Assembly: GCA_013339765.2 (NCBI GenBank)
Contig: CM023452.1
Coordinates: 161,609,416 to 161,673,415 of the forward strand
Direction: 5' to 3'
Source: Haemaphysalis longicornis
Lineage: Eukaryota; Arthropoda; Arachnida; Ixodida; Ixodidae
Length of the DNA stretch: 64,000 nt
This document shows, piece by piece, positions 57,560 through 64,000 of this stretch (position 1 is its first letter; each line of letters begins with the position of its first letter). The translations under genes and the position numbers were made by a program. The notes under the pieces were generated by a model that was given only the letters and a program-made list of their open reading frames with translations, made no database searches and was not told the DNA's origin.

Positions 57560-58930
57560 GACAGACACCACAGAGTTTGCACAGGTGAGACCTTTCAGGC
57601 GGGGGGTCCTTCGTCGGCGGAACTGCTGTAACTCTGGAATCCCTGGATGGTGAGCTTGAAGCGCTTTTGTCCCACCTGATGGTCGATGTAGAGCGCAAAG
57701 AACGGAGTGGGATGGACAGCAGAAGGGAACCAGCTCACCCGAAATCGAAAGATGGCAAGAAAGGCTTGCGCATGCCTCCAACCGCGGCAGTGCTGAGTTT
57801 TAACGCCTCGGGAGAATGCACGTGTCCATTCTGCGACTCAGGCCAACACTCTGTGAAGCTATGAAATGGGAATATTAGTATTAGGATAGAATAAAGAAGT
57901 TGCCGCTGATAGACGATGCCTTCGTTGTAGTATATTTTTTGAAGGGTGCCGCTGCAATGTGAAATGTGAAAAATGCAACGAGTAGCATGTAACATCGGTT
58001 TGCGATCCTACCTAGCAGGACAGAGGAACTGGTAAAACAGATAACGTCAACGAGCTGGATGCCAGGAGCCTGCTCTACAGCAATAGGCCTTTTCTGGACA
58101 CACAAACACTGCAACAAACTTGTAGGTTCAGGATTCAAGGACGTCAGTGGTGTACATACGTCCGTGGCATCATGGATAGGGGGGTCGGCGATCTTTCATC
58201 CGCGAAGATGTCTCTCATACCATTTTACTGCGGGAGATTGGGAGGACAAACTGTAATCTTCACACGTTCGGGTAGAATAACTTATGAAAAAGAGGATGCC
58301 GCCTTCTGCAAATGTTTGTACGTAGTCACTAAAGTGGTGCATTTCTTTCTCTGGAAGCGATGTAAGTTCCTTTCTTTGCAAGAAAATCGGCAAGTACCCA
58401 TGGAGAGTGACCTTGTTTCATCTATCAAAGACAGCGGTTAACCTATTGCGGACAAACTTTTACCCAGGAATGGCTGCTGTACCGGGGATTAACCTGCTGA
58501 TAGGAGTTTACCACCTCTGGAAGGTCATGGCGGGAGAGTTGCGCCATCACCCCGAAAAGAACAGCATGGTCACTCTCAACTCACTCTAAACTCACAATCG
58601 CACTAAATGTTACCGTGTTGAGGGTAAGCCCATATTGAAGCCATGAACCATTTCCGCAAATAAATGTCCAGTCTGCGGCAAGAAATGGCATGAAAAGACC
58701 TCGGAAAGAGTTCCATTCGATTGTATACGGTATAGGTCAAATGCAGACGTACTTGCCTGTACTTTACTTGCAGTACGCCAGATAAATATGAATCGTGGTT
58801 GGTCGCCACAACGATTTTCTTCTCACACTACTGAAGCCAAAGTTCATGTGGAGCCAAGTGATGCATCTTACGAGAGGGAGTAAAAGCAACCAGAAGAGCT
58901 GGAAAGGACCTACATCATTGAGTCAGAATA
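57560..58930 (+). pseudogene. Bel/Pao gag 3' part, protease and RT edge
   Basis: The frame 57622-57864 reads LMVDVERKERS, then MPPTAAVLSFNASGE and CTCPFCDSGQHS, the Pao-type zinc-finger region. A second finger-like C-N-V-K-C-E-K-C-N follows near 57970. RSFIREDVSHTILL and NLHTFG (58180-58271) belong to the Bel/Pao protease. GINLLIGVYHLWKVMAGEL (58481-58537) is the conserved segment before RT. It becomes unreadable after about 58930; no LTR or integrase is seen. Confidence 0.75.
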
Positions 58931-60721
58931 CCGCGTCTTAGCGCATGATGTCATGGTAGTGAGACTGATTGCTGTTCAATGAACTACAAGTGACCAAAAG
59001 AATTTGTGAAACGCAGTTGTTTTTCTGTGCATAAAGTTGGAGCCGCGAAGACACAGCCACGTTTTCCAAAAGAGGACACAGATAGGCAGAGTATTGGCAG
59101 TACACCAGGGCCAATATATTGGGTTTGGAACCAGTCGGTTCAATTGTCTCACGGGTAGACGCTCATAGAACCTTGAGGTTGAGGTTCAAGGGTGACTAGT
59201 CAACTGTATTTATGTGTGGGGCGTGGAGGATATTGCATTTTAACTCTTCGGATACACACAAATAGCCCAGATAACGAGGATGACAAGGGGAAGCCACAGT
59301 CATCTCAAGGATGAAGGCAGGGAAGACGAGGATTACCAGAAACCATGCACATTCGTAGCTCTGCAATGTAAATACATTTATTTATTATTTTGGACTTAGA
59401 TAGGGGTTTTCATCACTGGTACATCCATTCTGCTAGCTTAGGCGACGGGTCTTGTTTCGAGGCTCCTGGCACCTTTTCTGCCTTACCATAATCATCTTAG
59501 TATAACCATGTTCACATTTAAATAAAGCGACGATGAAGACAACATACAACTTCCTTCTACACGAAAAAATTGCCTCGCCACAATACGTTTTGCCACTTTC
59601 AGCACAAAATTTGATCAAAGAAGCAAACGAAAATAGGGTGGCGACAGGACAGCTTTAAACCTTACCAATGATATTATAAAACGAAATTAATTTCGAGGCA
59701 ATGCGATCAGCGACTTTACGAGCTGTGATAAATGCTGTGCCATATTTTAAGTGGCTCTCGCCGAGGTGCGGTGGCTCTTAAAGTTCAAAAAATGGCATGA
59801 ACTTTTCCGGCCAGTGTTTTATCACCAGCAAGTGAAACTTAATGTGAGCTAAAGTTGTACTTTTATCGCCAAAAGCAAGAACAACTTCTAAATAGTTGAA
59901 ATAGTCATGCGCAAATCAAGAACAAAGTATGTAACACACGGAAACTTCCTCCAAGGTTTTTCGACTATGCCAAACTTTCAGCGTGTTCACGACGCCATTT
60001 CGTTGTGCTGACAGCCATCTCTTGGCTGCTCCACCAAGTGTGCTGCAAGTTTGTTACCATGTCATTTATCCCAAACTAACCAGGTAACTTTGTAGCCACA
60101 GCAGAAATGTTTCCCGTTTAACAAAAGTTTTATTGAAATCAAGTGTATGAAGGACGCTTGTCTCGTCAGGATGAATGTTAACAAATAAAAGGCCATGGCC
60201 CCGACCACGAAGTTAGTACATTTAAAAGATTAACATTTTGGCTCCCACGCAGTATCCATGCGGCCAAAACATCAGGAGTAAGTGGTGTGTTTGAAACAGG
60301 ATAAAATGCCTGAGCACGGCAATGAACTGTTAAACATAAAAAAGACTTCCAAGGCGTACTTCATGGCAATGTTATATGCTAATGTACTGTGAATACCGAA
60401 AACCACCAAGCAATTTTTCAAAACTTCAATATTTTGCATTACACGATGTCAGCATTGACATAATTGAGAGAATATTAAAAACCATTAGTGTGTTGACTCT
60501 TAAGGGAAATGAGAGACCGATAAAGGCAGGGGTAAAGGTAGCTTACTTGTAGCTTTTACTGAGTGACACAGAACTCCAGATGGCCTCAAAAATGAGGACA
60601 TTTTTCTGAATATCCTTAGCCTCGGCGACGCGGTTGTCGTGCACAAGTGGCAATTTATCTGCACCTAAGACAGCGTGTACGGTAAAAAACCGGGAACTGT
60701 GGCATTTCAAGTAAATACTAG
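58931..60721. other. Unassigned AT-rich sequence
   Basis: No gene or repeat recognised. It might hold decayed Bel/Pao pol at its left edge. Confidence 0.4.
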
Positions 60722-60730
60722 GTCGCAGTG

Positions 60731-60946
60731 GTTAGCTAAGGCGTTGTGCTGCTGAGCCCAAGTACGGGTGTAAGATTCCTGGCCGCGGCGGTCACTTTTC
60801 TAGTGACAGCAAAAAGCGCGAATGCCCGTGTGTTGACGTTTTAGCGCCTGTTAAAGATCCCCAGGTGGTCAAAATTAATCCGGAGCCCTACACCCCGGTG
60901 CGCCTCATCACCTGTGTAGCGTTGGCTCGTTAAACCCCATTATCAT
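60731..60946 (+). mobile_element. tRNA-derived SINE (Ruka-like), copy 3
   Basis: It starts within the tRNA head (gttagctaagg), has a weak B box, and shares agatccccaggtggtcaaaa and cctcatcacctg with the other copies. A 9-bp duplication, gtcgcagtg, flanks it (60722-60730, 60947-60955). It is 5'-truncated and more diverged than the 38614 copy. Confidence 0.85.
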
Positions 60947-60955
60947 GTCGCAGTG

Positions 60956-61334
60956 AGTCTGTCGTAATGCAGTAACAGTGTTCTTCTCCAATAATGTAGC
61001 ATAGATTACATACAGCGTGACTTTAGTTTGGTTCCATCAGACGTAAACATTTTTTCGTGACCTTTCTTTGAACGTAACTTTCATTTCCATTTGCCTATTT
61101 GTATATTTGTTTACAACACTGCTAGCCCTTCCAGGTTCCAGCAGGGGTAAAAGGTGAACAATACACAATGTTCACATAAACAACAAATCTAGCTGTCCTT
61201 CAAAGTTTTCAGAGGACTGACATCTTGTAAACTCCTCGGGAGACAGAGAATTTCAATGCACAGTTGACTGTACAAGAAACAAAGTTTTAAATAATGCGTG
61301 GTGCATATGACTGAAGAACAGATGGATTTAATTT
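60956..61334. other. Unassigned AT-rich sequence
   Basis: It contains one ggttccatcagacgtaa phrase (61029) related to the next repeat; otherwise nothing is recognised. Confidence 0.4.
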
Positions 61335-61500
61335 TGGGTTCTGTCAGACGGGAGTAATTTGTTTCTGTGGATTACACCGGACATCAATTTAACGTAAATT
61401 TCAGGTTACATCACACGTAACTTGAAGCATATGGATGAGGTTCCATCCAGACATAACTTCAGTTTTTCACTTTGGGTTACGTCAAACACATCCAACTAAA
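61335..61500. repeat. Degenerate tandem repeat, 30-45 bp period
   Basis: Variants of ggttacatcagacgtaact recur near 61338, 61368, 61403, 61439 and 61476 with irregular spacing. Confidence 0.5.
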
Positions 61501-63060
61501 TTTCTTGCGCAGCATGTGTTTTATTGTCAGAGTCTTCTGCAACAAAGCAGCCATGCAAAATTCCAGGCCTGCTAGAGAAATAACACACTGTTTATCAATA
61601 TGGCATGGTCCTGCATATTTAATAAAGTTGGTAAAGATATGAAAAATATATAGCTCTCATTCAGCAATATTCTCGTTTGCCTTGACCGGATGCATTGCCG
61701 ATGATCAAAAACCAAGGCTAGCATTATAATTATATGACAGTCAGCTATTAGCTAGGCTGAATGAGTTTTTTTTATTTTACTTTTACTTTTTTGATAGTTT
61801 AAAGGAGCCATCAGGAGAAAACACATGTTTGGTTTATTCAAAAAATTGCCGCGTTAGAATCACTGTTTTTTACAGATTCGCTACCTTCAAGTCCTACTCA
61901 TTAGCTGGAGCTTCTTTCATTTTTCGTACCATGAAGATCTTCGTTTATAGTTTCTAGAGGGGATGTACCAGCCCTATACGTATACTTTCCATGCTCTGAT
62001 GGTATTACTATGGCACTGTAGCTTTGGTCGCGATAAGGAGAGTGCTAAGGCTTATGTACTGTAAGTTCTAATCTTATTTCACCAGGGTTACTAGGGCAAT
62101 AATAAAAATGCTTGTGTCTGTGGAACTTTGATACACTGTACAAAGTACTTTGAATGAATTCTGCCTGTTCGAAGAAAGACCAAAGTTCCCAGGCAGTTGA
62201 AGCTAACAGAGAAGGCAGTGCACCCTGTGGGTTCTAGAGACGGTGTTTCTTGTTGAAGCCCGCACTTTTTCTGTCACAACGGGCAACCAATCAGCATGCT
62301 TTGTAACACCTCCATTGATTGTGCATTGCAGATACTGCATTGTGTTCTTTGTAAAAAAATTTTATTCATCTGATAAACTAAACACTTTACCGTATTTCAT
62401 TCAGAGTATGTGTCATCTTCCCGCCTAATTTCAAGCTGTCCACTACAACTCATTTCAAGACAGTAAGAAAGCCTCGAACGCGCTTTAAAGGGTTTTTGAT
62501 TGTCACCCCAACACACACTCAACATTTTTACCCCTTGTGAAAAATCAAGCAATAAAACTTTGTTTCTACCTCAGAAATTACCCATAGCGTGCCCCATGCC
62601 CCTATTTCCTGCAGTCGTACACTCAGTGCATCACAGGTATTTCGGCAAATCATACAATTCAAGAAGCGCTTAAATTATTCATTTTCACGCGAAAACCGGA
62701 AATTCTCTCAGATATGAGTACTATATCGTGATAATTAGTGTGGGTATTTGTTAGAATTTACAGACAGAGGAAAAACACGATGGAGTTGCATTCATTAATA
62801 GAAAGTCTGTGCATTCAAACTTTTCTGCGAACCGGCGCTGAATTGCCGCTAATTAGCAGTACTGATATTTGTGGGGAACTCCGATGTTGCTACATTACGC
62901 AGTGAATCGCGCGATTCAATTGCAGGGATAAAACTATAGCTGTTAAGAACCCTACGCAACGAAGAGTTTTATGCATTGTAACAAAATCCTTTTCTCAGTC
63001 AAGACTCACGAAATACGACTACGGGCTTTGTCAAAAAAATATACATCTCTTTCATCTGCA
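61501..63060. other. Unassigned AT-rich sequence
   Basis: No gene, transposon end or tandem repeat recognised. The 61-codon frame at 62243 lacks features. Confidence 0.4.
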
Positions 63061-63061
63061 G

Positions 63062-63080
63062 TTTCAAACGCTTCGGCTGA
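63062..63080 (+). other. Candidate 19-bp microexon
   Basis: atctctttcatctgcag precedes TTTCAAACGCTTCGGCTGA, then gtaagtatcc. Both signals are strong. If entered in phase 0 it reads F-Q-T-L-R-L and leaves phase 1. It is single copy. Confidence 0.3.
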
Positions 63081-63375
63081 GTAAGTATCCTACTTTTTTT
63101 AGCTTCTATGAATTGCGCAAATTGTCCACATAACCAGGTATCACTACTATTCTTCGGCATAATGGCGCACTAAGACAGGAAAGTGTCCCTCAAACAGAAC
63201 GATAGTACTCTCCTAAAGCGTCTGTTGCGGCGTTTTCACGTTCACCATGCAAACATTTTAGGGTCTTCCTGCCTCGTATTAGGCTTCGCAATTGCGATGA
63301 TTCACGATGCAGTATAATACGAAATACGAAATGAAGATAAAATACAAGTTTGTATCACTAATAAACTGCATTTTT

Positions 63376-63445
63376 GTGTGTGAGCGCGCACGTGCACACA
63401 AACACACGCACACAGACAAGTACGTGCGCACGCGCACACACGTGA
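63376..63445. repeat. Alternating purine-pyrimidine tract
   Basis: tgtgtgtgagcgcgcacgtg followed by acac/cgcg runs. It is a CA-type microsatellite with CG interruptions that could favour Z-DNA. Confidence 0.7.
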
Positions 63446-63659
63446 ATAATTCTCTTTGCTGTACCCCGATATCCGCACTTCATGTCTCTCATGAGTGCCG
63501 AAGCAACTACCGACCGTTACTGAAGTCGCTTATTGCCGGCACCAGTTTTATACACGAGTGAGGCCCTTAATGGGCACGATATGTTTCCGCAAACTTCGGC
63601 AAAGTTGGCGCTGCTCACTCACTCACAAATTTACTTTCGAATCACCACTGCCTGAAACT

Positions 63660-63915
63660 CGGACTCTTGCTGAGCACCACATGTGTGCTCACTCAAACTG
63701 AAACTCACAGTGAGCGCAAAACTCAATCTCATTCGGACGCAAAACTCAAATTGTAGTCAGAACTCAAAATGTACTCAAAACTCAAAATTTACTCACCACT
63801 CAAGACGAACTCAGAAATCAGAATTGACTCGAAACTCAAAGTGACCTCAGAACTCAAAATGGGCTGAAACCTCAAAATAATTTCAGAACTCAAATAGACT
63901 TGGAACTCCCTCGTG
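63660..63915. repeat. ACTCAAA-type minisatellite
   Basis: More than twelve variants of (a)actcaaa(a/t)t(g/t), alternating with tactc/gaactc words, give a period near 17-22 bp. Confidence 0.8.
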
Positions 63916-64000
63916 CTCACACTTTACTCGTGCTCAGAATGACACCGACTAATTAGCATTGAGAATTCTAAAATTCATGCGTTGTAAAAATATTACGCGT

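Overview
The window looks like a repeat-dense, gene-poor stretch of a hard tick (Ixodidae) nuclear genome. This is inferred from three tRNA-headed SINEs of the Ruka type, gypsy, Bel/Pao, RTE-like, CR1-like and I-group retrotransposon remnants, long non-coding intergenic DNA, and the absence of operons, rRNA or CRISPR. The species cannot be named from sequence alone. No conserved host gene is annotated with confidence.

Layout. 1-376 is a hairpin-rich fragment ending in an A-rich tail. 362-1492 is one copy of a 1.1-kb repeat, repeated at 22851-24022. 1839-2435 is a 122-bp satellite. 2641-7430 is copy A of a large 4-5 kb non-coding unit, split by a DNA transposon (2868-3680). 7590-9960 holds a tRNA-like SINE, a 54-bp minisatellite and a decayed gypsy integrase. 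10205-21045 is an inverted arrangement of the same large unit. It is broken by a SINE, by an LTR retrotransposon (16490-19376, flanked by gcaat) and by a palindromic MITE. 24990-32295 carries the unit again, arranged as an imperfect 5.4-kb direct repeat. 34-43 kb is a LINE graveyard with nested insertions. 44929-45636 is a TTAA-flanked inverted-repeat element. 51.4-58.9 kb is a Bel/Pao element split by a nearly complete but frameshifted RNase H-bearing LINE. 59-64 kb is AT-rich DNA with one more SINE and terminal minisatellites.

Two points deserve most attention. First, the LTR element at 16490-19376 has matching 225-bp LTRs, a 5-bp target duplication, a primer-site position, a polypurine tract, gag with a zinc knuckle, a protease, and a short tail that resembles the end of pol. 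Its reverse transcriptase, RNase H and integrase core are replaced by about 0.8 kb that reads like the middle region of host p190RhoGAP. It has the architecture of a transducing retroelement. Second, the large repeated unit contains recurrent 15-bp segments framed by acceptor- and donor-like splice signals on the + strand. Two signal-peptide-like first-exon candidates (22194 and 50283) also end in a donor in phase 1. This could be a secreted microexon gene family, but it rests on splice-motif reading alone and similar motifs occur at lower frequency on the other strand.
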